The notes beneath the pieces are model-generated. The model worked only from the letters and a program-made list of their open reading frames with translations. It searched no databases and was not told the origin of the DNA. Positions 41,801 to 49,206 of a stretch of 52,554 nucleotides of DNA are shown piece after piece. Each line of letters begins with the position of its first letter. The stretch's first letter is position 1. The stretch covers positions 1-52,554 of the forward strand of contig NZ_AUIX01000041.1 in the NCBI RefSeq assembly GCF_000423925.1, written 5' to 3'. The stretch comes from Butyrivibrio sp. VCD2006 (GTDB lineage Bacteria; Bacillota; Clostridia; Lachnospirales; Lachnospiraceae). Position numbers and translations under genes: made by a program.

Positions 41801-44320
41801 AGTAAACTTGAAGAAATTCTTTTATCATCAAAAACAATAGATATAGGAGCACGAGCATTTTACGGGTGCAGTAACCTAAAAAAATTGTCATTACCATCCG
41901 GTATAAGTGAAATCAAAGAAGAAACATTTAGTGGTTGCTCAAAACTATCTATAAATATGCTTCCAAAATCATTAAAGAAAATTGGGGCAAAAGCATTTTT
42001 TGAGTGTGGGACAATCAATGCTATCGGATATACTGGATCGGACTTAACTAAGATAGGCGAAAAGGCCTTTTATATTTCAGACAAAACTGAAACCCTACTA
42101 TTTAGTGATAACTATGCACTGCAGTCTTATGATTGGAATACAGACAATCGTGTGATCAAGGAAGAATTAACAACATGGTATTCTGAATTTAATTATGAAA
42201 TAAAGCAATCGAATATAAAATTAAAGAAATATATTGGTACAGATGATAAGGTAATCATTTATCCATATGCATTTATCGGAAACAGCTGTTATAACGTTGT
42301 AATTCAAGGATCTATTTTTAAAGAAAACGATGTGATTACTTCTGTTACGATAATGGATGGTGTTAATTTTATGGAAGAGGTTTCATATACTAGTCGTGGA
42401 TCTGCAGTGTATCAGGATGGATATGAATTCTATAAGTGTGAAAATCTAAAGGAAGTAGTGCTCCCAACAGGGCTAAAAAAGATAGGACAATGCTCATTTG
42501 CATTTTGTAATATGCTTGAAAAAGTAACGATACCTGATTCGGTAACAAGCATAGAATCTGGAGCCTTTTTTAATTGCAAAAAGTTGGAATTAAAAATGCT
42601 CCCGGATAGTATCACATATATAGGAAACACGGCATTTCAATTCTGTGAGTCGCTAAAGCTTGAGTCATTGCCTAATAACTTGACAGAAATTGAAACGTTA
42701 GCGTTTTGTTCATGTAAGAACATTAGAATTACTTCTTTCCCAGATAGCCTAGAAGCAATTGGGGCTGGCGCATTTATGGAATGCCCAGGATTAGAGTCGA
42801 TAAAGCTTCCTTCTTCAATCAAATTAATTGGAAAGCAGGCATTCATGTCATGCCCAAGTTTAACAAAGATTGAATATGATGGAAATAATTTAAGAAATAT
42901 AGGGGATAGCGCGTTTTTAGTAAGTTCTCCTGAAGGAATAAGAACAAAGTTAATAACAAAGAGTTCAGTTTTAATAGGTTATGGTTGGAAATCAGATCAC
43001 AGAATAATTGATGTACAAAACGCATATACCGTTTCATTTGATGCTAATGGTGGTGAGGAAATAACCGCAACAATACCAGTATTTGTAAATTACAAATATG
43101 GAAATTTGCCTGTTCCAACCGCTAGGGAAGGCTATTCATTTATAGGTTGGTTTACTAAAGCTGATGGCGGAGAACAGGTTACGTCTGATACAATTGTTAG
43201 TGTAAAAGAAAATCACACATTATATGCGAAGTGGAATACTATAAATTCCGATAATTCGGATGATAATAAAGAGACATGTGACAGTTGTGTATCGAAATTA
43301 GAAAAAATTGTTGAGCTTGCATTCCCAAGTCAGGAACAACGAAAATTTCAGTTTCACTATGTATGTAAAGTATGCGGAGACAAATGGTTTGTATACAGAG
43401 ACGACTGTGGTGGCACCTACGTTGATCCGATTATCGAACGCGTTCCTTCAGCAGATGAGTTTGGTCTTAAACTTTTCACAAACAATCTTACAGGTGATGA
43501 TATACCATTTTATGTGGAGTTTGCATCAGTTGAAATAATTTCAACTTCTGAATCAATGGCTATTGGTGAAAGCAAATCTATTGACGTGGAGATACTGCCT
43601 AATAAAGTTACAAAAGATAAGTTAGTGTGGCATTCTTCTGACACGAGTGTTGCCGAAGTTGATCAAAATGGTAAGGTGACAGCTATATCGAACGGAGACG
43701 TACAAATATCCGTAGTATTTTCTGATGAAAACTTAAACGTTAATGATTTCATATGGATCCATGTTGGTAGTTCTGACAGTTCTGTAACAGGAAACAATGA
43801 ACAGGAGTTATCAGATAATACTGAATCCGAGAATCAAATTACAGAAAACGTCATCCCTAATGAAACATCTGATCTTCCTACTGGATCAGAAGATGGAAGT
43901 ACAGAGGCTACTACTCCTTTAGTTGAAACAAACAATGAAGAAGAGTCGAATGATAAGCCTTGTTCTATAGTAATTGATTCTTGTGGAATAACATATAATG
44001 TGTATACGAATCCCTTCCAAGCAAAGGTTGTCGCATGCAAAAACAAAAAGTCAATAAAGATTCCATCTACGATTACTATTAACGCCGTAAAATTTCCTGT
44101 CGCCGAGCTAAGTAGTAAATCAATTACTGGCAAGAATATTCAAAAAATAACAATTGATGCCAAAAATCTGAAAAAGGTTGATAATAATACTTTCAAAGGT
44201 GCTAAAAAGCTAAAGAAAGTAATTATTAAAGGCGTAAAAAAAGATTCAAGGATTGCCAAGCAGATTATGAAAGCTGCAAAAAAGGCAAATAAAAAGGTAA
44301 AAATGAGTGTTAAGAAATAA
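38897..44320 (+). CDS. BspA-like leucine-rich-repeat surface protein (1807 aa)
   Basis: Exported giant. A signal peptide (LKNVLFIFSSLCLFNACLIN) is followed from ~90 to ~1370 by BspA/TpLRR-type repeats (LxxIxxSxNxTSIGxxAFYxC, 23 residues). Three larger modules recur at ~622, ~846 and ~1094, each opening with a beta-rich block such as LTRYIGPNSDL / LSKYLGTDNHL / LKKYIGTDDKV. Then follow a Listeria-Bacteroides repeat (~1376-1443, VSFDANGG ... FIGWFTKADGG ... LYAKW), a CxxC/CxxC segment (~1457-1505), a Big-2-like domain (~1544-1625), a Ser/Thr/Glu-rich linker and a lysine-rich LRR-like C-terminus. No LPXTG. Probably a wall-associated adhesin. Codon use is much more AT-rich than in neighbours. Confidence 0.9.
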   Translation: MKKSFFTLKNVLFIFSSLCLFNACLINSHAEDNETSYIGTNVNDEQGIGQTMYPIKGECGKSGDNLQWKLEENGTLTIFGQGEMAGYVYTSDSPWDEYRDFIKEVKIEEGVTSISQAICKNYLNLERVYLPDTLTVVSNNTFQNCPKIEELVLPKNVTDWGYAFSDCKNIKKITITANHSLERLNFSASKYIKTAGAIGGGYDLEFASDGKISYITGLGAPIENVVYPEGVEEIYKLAFEYSKTLKSVEFPRSLKYIDTCAFYKCNELSEVIFYSTQITMGANALNFCPKLRTVGPADGDYDIKIAEVSDVFSLTLFDITDLYIPDGVKVLSYYGPGRYKQTYSIGEYSEYLGHYTLNSVRLPESLEEINCSFYKSTIKEITIPSSVTSISSGAFEDCDSLCKIYGMEGLTEIEDELFNSCDNLEEIVLSDNITSIGEKAFYGCKNLKSITLPTSLQIINNQAFAYCDNLEKIVFSDNITSIGVMAFYECKRLQSITLPTSLQIINNQAFAYCDNLEKIVFSDNITSIGEKAFYECKKLQSITLPSNLQVVKNGAFVNCDSLSYLEFKGELTTLEEGAFHYKSGYGVDESNYINLDLCTNCKKLKDYDWNEHQININHFSCDWYDNFEFIQTDTEILLTRYIGPNSDLTIGSFEYFEGKKKKICLSGAVFEGNESIESVNINNEVTIKDGTSMFDGCISLKSVVLPNNMTIIDNYMFNGCSNLKTVSISEKVTDIGDYAFYNCSALDMNQFPTEIKSIGNVAFYNCNKLSVERFPNSLLKIGKWAFYNCYLIKDIAYDGTGLSTIGEKAFYSSRNINTSLASKNEALLNYDWEDSNRALKHLVSKWIEEYEYSIDDSSEIITLSKYLGTDNHLKVPSIAYHNYKEYKVCLNNIAFSKNVIIKTVSIESGVIINNTDGLFNGCTNLEEVEILTDYVTIGDNMFKNCSNLKAFSMNNLVINIGENAFCGCSKLEEILLSSKTIDIGARAFYGCSNLKKLSLPSGISEIKEETFSGCSKLSINMLPKSLKKIGAKAFFECGTINAIGYTGSDLTKIGEKAFYISDKTETLLFSDNYALQSYDWNTDNRVIKEELTTWYSEFNYEIKQSNIKLKKYIGTDDKVIIYPYAFIGNSCYNVVIQGSIFKENDVITSVTIMDGVNFMEEVSYTSRGSAVYQDGYEFYKCENLKEVVLPTGLKKIGQCSFAFCNMLEKVTIPDSVTSIESGAFFNCKKLELKMLPDSITYIGNTAFQFCESLKLESLPNNLTEIETLAFCSCKNIRITSFPDSLEAIGAGAFMECPGLESIKLPSSIKLIGKQAFMSCPSLTKIEYDGNNLRNIGDSAFLVSSPEGIRTKLITKSSVLIGYGWKSDHRIIDVQNAYTVSFDANGGEEITATIPVFVNYKYGNLPVPTAREGYSFIGWFTKADGGEQVTSDTIVSVKENHTLYAKWNTINSDNSDDNKETCDSCVSKLEKIVELAFPSQEQRKFQFHYVCKVCGDKWFVYRDDCGGTYVDPIIERVPSADEFGLKLFTNNLTGDDIPFYVEFASVEIISTSESMAIGESKSIDVEILPNKVTKDKLVWHSSDTSVAEVDQNGKVTAISNGDVQISVVFSDENLNVNDFIWIHVGSSDSSVTGNNEQELSDNTESENQITENVIPNETSDLPTGSEDGSTEATTPLVETNNEEESNDKPCSIVIDSCGITYNVYTNPFQAKVVACKNKKSIKIPSTITINAVKFPVAELSSKSITGKNIQKITIDAKNLKKVDNNTFKGAKKLKKVIIKGVKKDSRIAKQIMKAAKKANKKVKMSVKK
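40159..40572 (+). repeat. 138-bp near-identical tandem repeat inside the LRR gene
   Basis: A 138-bp unit (46 residues, two LRRs) is repeated in tandem starting near 40159, 40297 and 40435. The second and third are almost identical over long stretches (shared DNLEKIVFSDNITSIG and TSLQIINNQAFAYC). This points to recent duplication or gene conversion and possible length variation between strains. Confidence 0.85.
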
Positions 44321-44330
44321 CAAGTTTTAT

Positions 44331-44370
44331 CAAAGAAATGTCCGAGGGAGTTTTCTCTCGGATTTTCTTT
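44331..44370 (+). terminator. Intrinsic terminator of the BspA-like gene
   Basis: TCCGAG/CTCGGA inner stem (44341-44346, 44357-44362) extended by outer CAAAGAAA/TTTCTTTG pairing; TTTTCTTT follows the inner stem. It lies 10 nt after the stop codon. The interval 44371-44687 is AT-rich and holds nothing I can support. Confidence 0.75.
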
Positions 44371-44687
44371 GATCATGAATATTCTTAGACAGCCAATGGG
44401 AAATCCGTTGACTTTATCCAAACAAATCTTTACATCGTAGAGTATTAAAATTTTTTTCATAATAGTAATGCAAAAGACTATACATCCAATATAACTCTTG
44501 ATTATGGAAAATGTGAAACAAGTTAAGTTTGGTACTATAAACTGTTGCATAATGGTGAGCATATTTTTAGCTCAGAATTTATCTGTTTGTGCTAAAAAAA
44601 TACGTTCAATGGATAAGAAATTGTTTATTGTATATAGAATAACCTCTCTCAAAAAATCTAATCTATACGAAAAGTAAAAATGAAATA

Positions 44688-44709
44688 GGGGCTACCTTCG
44701 GGTAGCCCC
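44688..44709 (+). terminator. GGGGCTACC hairpin
   Basis: Perfect 9-bp stem GGGGCTACC/GGTAGCCCC with a TTCG loop, followed by TTCC. It resembles the hairpin at 38286-38322 on the other side of the BspA-like gene. No long T run. Confidence 0.6.
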
Positions 44710-44727
44710 TTCCATATATGCCCTAAA

Positions 44728-44776
44728 CCCTCATCCGTCAGCTTCGCTGACACCTTCTCCCTTGTAGGGAGAAGGC
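44728..44776 (-). repeat. REP-like hairpin repeat downstream of tex
   Basis: CCCTCATCC, stem GTCAGC/GCTGAC, then CCTTCTCCC/GGGAGAAGG with an inner TTGTA loop. It lies 9 nt after the tex stop codon, where it may act as the tex transcript 3' end structure. Confidence 0.85.
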
Positions 44777-44785
44777 TTGATTGGT

Positions 44786-47170
44786 TTATTTTTTAATTTT
44801 CATCGTAAGGCCGATTCTCTGCTTTTTCACATCGACCTCTATTACCTGAACATCAACGATATCGCCAACGCTCACTGCATCAAGCGGGTGCTTGATATAG
44901 CGGTCTGTAATCTGAGAGATATGAACAAGACCATCCTGGTGAACACCTATATCAACAAATGCACCGAAATCAACTATATTTCTAACTGTTCCCTTGAGCA
45001 CCATTCCGGGCTTAAGGTCCTTCATATCCATAACATCGCTTCGAAGGATAGGAGCAGGCATGCTCTCTCTGGGGTCACGTGAAGGCTTCTCAAGCTCTGA
45101 GAGAATATCCGTAAGAGTGATCTCACCTACGCCAAGCTCCTCGGCAAGCTTCTTTTTATCTCCTACTCTCTTAAGAAGGCTTCCGCCAACTGCTACCTTT
45201 CCATTTGCAGGAGCATCGGCTTTTCCCTTATTAGCATCAGTAGATGCATCAGAATCTGAGCTGCCACCAAGGCTTGTTCCGTTAAGGGCAGCTGCAAGTG
45301 CAGCACCCATAGCAGTGTTAGTATTCTTTATGAAAACCTTCTGCTCTTTTTTCTTCTTAACAGGCTTCTGTTTTCCTTCATTCTCAGACTTCTTTGCAGC
45401 ATTTATGTCTTTAGCTGTCTTCTTCTGAGCCTCGCGAACATCATCCATGGTAAGACCAAGCTTGTCCATGAGCTTCTCAGCTGCTTCGTAGGACTCCGGA
45501 TGAACACTGGTATCATCAAGAGCATTCTTACCGTCATGGATTCTAAGGAAGCCTGCACACTGCTCATAAGCCTTCGGTCCTAATTTCGGAACCTTAAGAA
45601 GCTGATCTCTGCTCTCAAACTTACCGTTTTCCTCACGGTAATCAACGATATTCTTGGCAATAACCTTGGTTATACCTGAAATATATGTAAGAAGAGGTGC
45701 TGAAGCGGTATTAAGGTCAACGCCAACCTTATTAACGCAGTCCTCAACCACGCCTGAAAGTGCTTCGCCAAGCTTCTTCTGATTCATATCGTGCTGATAC
45801 TGGCCTACGCCTATGCTCTGAGGATCGATCTTAACAAGCTCTGCCAAAGGATCCTGAAGACGTCTTGCGATTGAAGCCGCACTTCTCTGACCAACATCAA
45901 ACTGAGGGAACTCCTCTGTTGCAAGCTTACTTGCAGAATAAACCGAAGCGCCTGCCTCATTAACGATTACATACTGTACGGGCTTATCCAGCTCTTTTAT
46001 AAGCTCTACGATAACCTGCTCTGATTCTCTTGAAGCAGTACCGTTACCTACTGAAATGAGGTCTACATCATACTTCTTAATGAGCTTCTTAAGCTCTGCC
46101 TTTGCTTCCTCAACCTTGTTCTGAGGAGCTGTGGGATAAATAACCTTGGTGTCGAGAACCTTACCGGTTGCATCTACGATTGCAAGCTTACAGCCTGTTC
46201 TGAAAGCGGGATCCCATCCAAGTACAGTTTTTCCTGCGATGGGAGGCTGCATCAAAAGCTGCTCAAGATTCTTACCAAATACTCCTATAGCACTGTCCTC
46301 AGCCTTCTCGGTGAGTTCGTTTCTGATATCGCGCTCAATTGCGGGAGCAATAAGTCTGTCATAGGAATCCTTGCATACAGCCTGGAGTGCAGGTGTAGTC
46401 TCAGGATTATCCTTTGTTATTGTTTTCTTTTCAAGGAAACGTAAAATCTGTTCCTCGGGAGCTGTGATCTTAACTGTAAGGAACTTCTCAGCCTCACCGC
46501 GGTTAAGAGCAAGTACTCTGTGTCCTAAGATCTTGTTAACAGGCTCCTCAAAATTGTAGTACATCTCGTAAACGCTCTCAGCCTTCTCATCCTTGGCTGA
46601 AGATGTCACAAGACCCTGGTTCCATGTCTCCTCACGGATATATGTGCGGAAGTCCGCATTATCTGAAATCTCCTCGGCGAGGATATCCATCGCACCCTGG
46701 ATTGCTTCCTGAATATTCTTAACTTCTTTTTCTGCATTTACATAAGGTGCAGCTTCCTCAACCAGTGACTTTGTAGTCTCCTGTGCTCTGATAATATCAG
46801 CAAGGCCGTCAAGTCCTTTCTCCTTAGCAACTGAAGCTCTTGTCTTTCTCTTGGGTCTGTAGGGTCTATAGAGATCCTCAACAGCAACCATAGTCTCAGC
46901 TGCTATAATCTTTTCCTTAAGTTCATCTGTGAGCTTACCCTGCTCTTCTATGCTAGAAATGACCTGCGCTTTTTTCTCCTCAAGGCCTCTGAGATAAGTA
47001 AGACGCTCACCAAGAGTACGAAGCTGCTCGTCGTTAAGAGATCCTGTAACTTCCTTACGGTATCTTGAAATGAACGGTATGGTATTACCTTCATCTATAA
47101 GCTTTACCGCAGCCTCTACCTGCCATTTTTGTACGCTAAGTTCTTCTGTGATTTTCTGTAAAATGTCCAT
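44786..47170 (-). CDS. tex: Tex-family RNA-binding transcription accessory protein (794 aa)
   Basis: Cytoplasmic nucleic-acid-binding protein. The Tex N-terminal domain is clear (EAAVKLIDEGNTIPFISRYRKEVTG), followed by a YqgF-like domain (VLGWDPAFRTGCKLAIVDATG), helix-hairpin-helix segments (LNTASAPLLTYISGITKVIAKNIVDYREENGKF) and a C-terminal S1 domain (~717-794, GMVLKGTVRNIVDFGAFVDIGVHQDGLVH). Between HhH and S1 there is a ~75-residue lysine-, alanine- and serine-rich linker (~582-660) that lengthens the protein. The ribosome site is weak. It is transcribed divergently from the gene at 47419; promoters for both must lie in 47171-47418. Confidence 0.93.
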   Translation of the reverse strand: MDILQKITEELSVQKWQVEAAVKLIDEGNTIPFISRYRKEVTGSLNDEQLRTLGERLTYLRGLEEKKAQVISSIEEQGKLTDELKEKIIAAETMVAVEDLYRPYRPKRKTRASVAKEKGLDGLADIIRAQETTKSLVEEAAPYVNAEKEVKNIQEAIQGAMDILAEEISDNADFRTYIREETWNQGLVTSSAKDEKAESVYEMYYNFEEPVNKILGHRVLALNRGEAEKFLTVKITAPEEQILRFLEKKTITKDNPETTPALQAVCKDSYDRLIAPAIERDIRNELTEKAEDSAIGVFGKNLEQLLMQPPIAGKTVLGWDPAFRTGCKLAIVDATGKVLDTKVIYPTAPQNKVEEAKAELKKLIKKYDVDLISVGNGTASRESEQVIVELIKELDKPVQYVIVNEAGASVYSASKLATEEFPQFDVGQRSAASIARRLQDPLAELVKIDPQSIGVGQYQHDMNQKKLGEALSGVVEDCVNKVGVDLNTASAPLLTYISGITKVIAKNIVDYREENGKFESRDQLLKVPKLGPKAYEQCAGFLRIHDGKNALDDTSVHPESYEAAEKLMDKLGLTMDDVREAQKKTAKDINAAKKSENEGKQKPVKKKKEQKVFIKNTNTAMGAALAAALNGTSLGGSSDSDASTDANKGKADAPANGKVAVGGSLLKRVGDKKKLAEELGVGEITLTDILSELEKPSRDPRESMPAPILRSDVMDMKDLKPGMVLKGTVRNIVDFGAFVDIGVHQDGLVHISQITDRYIKHPLDAVSVGDIVDVQVIEVDVKKQRIGLTMKIKK

Positions 47171-47353
47171 TTTTGCCTGTTTAACTCCTTGTTTGGTCTA
47201 TAAACCTGAGAATAAAATTCACTCGTTTATTTTACTATGTAAAAGACCACTTTTTCAATTGTATTTACAATGCTGAGAATTAAGCAATTTTTAATACACT
47301 TTGCCCCCATTTTGCGGTACAATTAAGTTGAAATATTGTCATCTTTTGGTGAC

Positions 47354-47421
47354 AAAGGAGGAAGCTGCAGATTATTATCTTTCCATGATTCATCTAAGTG
47401 ATCTGCAGTTATAAAGGAATG
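47354..47421 (+). promoter_or_regulatory. Ribosome site separated from its start codon by a hairpin
   Basis: AAAGGAGG (47354-47362) is ~57 nt from the ATG at 47419, too far to be used directly. Between them CTGCAGAT (47365-47372) and ATCTGCAG (47401-47408) are perfectly complementary; folding would bring the two to ~13 nt. A 9-codon frame (MIHLSDLQL) starting at 47384 ends just before AGGAATG. Upstream, TTGTCA/TGACAA forms another short stem. Confidence 0.45.
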
Positions 47422-47826
47422 AACGAGAATTTTGAGTACAATCAGACTCACAACATGCTTAATCCGAGAGTCGGATTTGCTACGGCAGCATCTGTACTGG
47501 GGCTGATTTCAATCGCACTCATATTGAGTGCATATTTCTCCATAATACTTGGAGGAATAGCAATCACAATGGCTATCCTGTCGAGAGAATCGAACGGAAA
47601 GCTGTATCCGCAGGCTAAAAGGGGAATTCTATTTGGTCTTGTCGGATTAGTGGGGGGATACGCACTTATGGTTACATCCTTCGTGACGGTATTTACCGAT
47701 CCCGAAGCACACAGGATGGTTAATCAGTACTCTCAGGCCGCAACCGGTCAGAGCTTCGACGATATGCTTGAGGAGCTGACAGGCAATCTTGGTATCAGCA
47801 TTGACCTTCCTGTAGAAAGTCAGTAG
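47419..47826 (+). CDS. Small membrane protein, DUF4190-like (135 aa)
   Basis: Two hydrophobic helices (ATAASVLGLISIALILSAYFSIILGGIAITMAIL as two spans around residues 20-55, and FGLVGLVGGYALMVTSFVTVF around 75-98) separated by a polar loop (SRESNGKLYPQAKRG). This hairpin topology is typical of DUF4190-like proteins. The C-terminal ~40 residues are soluble. Function unknown. The start at ATG 47419 is tentative: AAGGA directly abuts it, and a GTG at 47398 is in frame. It is 11 nt upstream of the next gene and probably co-transcribed with the following two. Confidence 0.65.
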   Translation: MNENFEYNQTHNMLNPRVGFATAASVLGLISIALILSAYFSIILGGIAITMAILSRESNGKLYPQAKRGILFGLVGLVGGYALMVTSFVTVFTDPEAHRMVNQYSQAATGQSFDDMLEELTGNLGISIDLPVESQ

Positions 47827-47837
47827 AGGGTGTGCTT

Positions 47838-48377
47838 ATGAGCGTTATAGGTGGAGTTGGATTTAATAGTTCTTATGCATCAGGATTTTTTGGTCCTGCT
47901 TTTAGCAATGCTCAGGGAACAGGTTCCGAAGCAGCGGCAGGTGCCATAGTTGGTGACGGCAAGGTTACTCTTAATCCCGGCGAATCCGTCGAGAAGAAAC
48001 CCGGAATGCGCTCATCACCGGCCGAATGCGAGACATGTAAGAACCGCAAATATATTGATGGTTCAGATGAAAATGTCTCCTTTAAGAGCGCTGCTCACAT
48101 TTCACCGGAAGCAGCACCCGCAAGAGTACGTGGCCATGAGGCGGAGCATGTAGCCAACGCATATAAAAAAGCAGCCGAGGGAGATGGCAAAGTCCTTCAG
48201 GCATCCGTCAAAATTCAGACAGCAATCTGCCCTGAGTGTGGACGTACCTATGTATCAGGCGGTCTTACCACCACTCAGATCATGTATAAAAACGAGGATA
48301 ATCCATATCAGAAAAATCGCAAGTCAGCTGATGCAGCCAGTGGTCTGATCGGTTCAAGCTTCGATGCAGCTGTATAG
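47838..48377 (+). CDS. HExxH/CxxC protein resembling SprA-related putative metalloproteases (179 aa)
   Basis: After a Gly/Ala/Ser-rich N-terminal ~50 residues, the protein has CETCKNRKYIDGSDENVSFK, then SPEAAPARVRGHEAEHVANA with a perfect HExxH zinc motif (HEAEH), and later CPECGRTYVSGG, giving two CxxC pairs that could form a zinc ribbon. The layout fits small Firmicute proteins related to the SprA family of putative metallopeptidases. Function unproven. No signal peptide or membrane segment. Start ATG 47838 has GAGGG ~7 nt upstream. It overlaps no gene; the next start is 13 nt downstream. Confidence 0.7.
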   Translation: MSVIGGVGFNSSYASGFFGPAFSNAQGTGSEAAAGAIVGDGKVTLNPGESVEKKPGMRSSPAECETCKNRKYIDGSDENVSFKSAAHISPEAAPARVRGHEAEHVANAYKKAAEGDGKVLQASVKIQTAICPECGRTYVSGGLTTTQIMYKNEDNPYQKNRKSADAASGLIGSSFDAAV

Positions 48378-48390
48378 GATTGAGGAGCAA

Positions 48391-49140
48391 ATGAAACAGA
48401 CAAAAAACGCTAAAGAGATCAAAGCCATAGCAAGAGACAGGCTTCTTGGTCATTACGGAACAACAATCGGTGCATTAATTCTTTATAGAATCATTGCATT
48501 CTTAATGATAAACATCGTTACAGCCGCGATCATTCCGGCTAATCTTCTCACTTATCTTATCTATTTTGGGTCTACCATTCTGGTCAACCTCTTTTTAGGT
48601 GTGTTTGACTCCGGACTGGCATACCTTTTTATGAACGTAGTCTATTCTCAATCTGTGTCAACCGCAGATCTTTTCCATGGCTTTAAAAATCATCCTGACA
48701 AGGCAATCCTTCTGCACGTTCCGATTGCCGTTGCAAACACTCTTACAGTGATTCCGCTTCAGGTACTGTCAGCCATGCTCATGAAAAGCTCCAGAACCAC
48801 AGCCATCATAGATGTGCGCTACATAGTGATTGCGCTTGTAACTTCTATCCTGATGACTGTAGCTAACATATATGTACGCCTGATGTTTTCACAATCCTAC
48901 TTCATTCTCCAGGATTTCCCGGATAAGAAGTCATCAGATATTCTAAAGGCGAGCATGAGCCTCATGAAAGGAAGCAAATTAAGACTACTTCTTCTCTACA
49001 TAAGCTTTATTCCAATGGTTTTACTTGGAGCAGTCTCCTGTTTTATCCCGCTTTTCTGGATCGGAGCTTACGCATCTGCATCAGATGCAGCTTTTTATCA
49101 GGATCTCATCGCTTCATCAAACCGTAACACAAATGATTAA
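48391..49140 (+). CDS. DUF975-family integral membrane protein (249 aa)
   Basis: Begins MKQTKNAKEIKAIARDRLLGHYGTTIG, the usual N-terminus of DUF975 proteins, followed by about five to six membrane helices (LILYRIIAFLMINIVTAAII, LTYLIYFGSTILVNLFLG, IVIALVTSILMTVANIYV, LLLLYISFIPMVLLGAVSC). A conserved intracellular loop SQSYFILQDFPDKKSSDILKAS is visible. Function of the family is unknown. GAGGAG lies 3-4 nt before the ATG at 48391; an upstream ATG in the same frame overlaps the previous gene. It ends the small operon and is followed by a strong terminator. Confidence 0.85.
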   Translation: MKQTKNAKEIKAIARDRLLGHYGTTIGALILYRIIAFLMINIVTAAIIPANLLTYLIYFGSTILVNLFLGVFDSGLAYLFMNVVYSQSVSTADLFHGFKNHPDKAILLHVPIAVANTLTVIPLQVLSAMLMKSSRTTAIIDVRYIVIALVTSILMTVANIYVRLMFSQSYFILQDFPDKKSSDILKASMSLMKGSKLRLLLLYISFIPMVLLGAVSCFIPLFWIGAYASASDAAFYQDLIASSNRNTND

Positions 49141-49155
49141 AAACGAACTTAATGC

Positions 49156-49191
49156 GCCATCCAATTAAACAAAGGATGGCTTTAATTTTTT
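49156..49191 (+). terminator. Intrinsic terminator after the DUF975 gene
   Basis: GCCATCC (49156-49162) / GGATGGC (49174-49180) followed by TTTAATTTTTT. It ends ~15 nt before the GH2 gene start. Confidence 0.85.
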
Positions 49192-49206
49192 ACGAGGAAA
49201 ACACAA

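Noticed and set aside
44140..44562. 140-codon minus-strand frame at the end of the BspA-like gene
   Set aside because: Most of it is antisense to the lysine-rich C-terminus; the rest crosses the gene's terminator.
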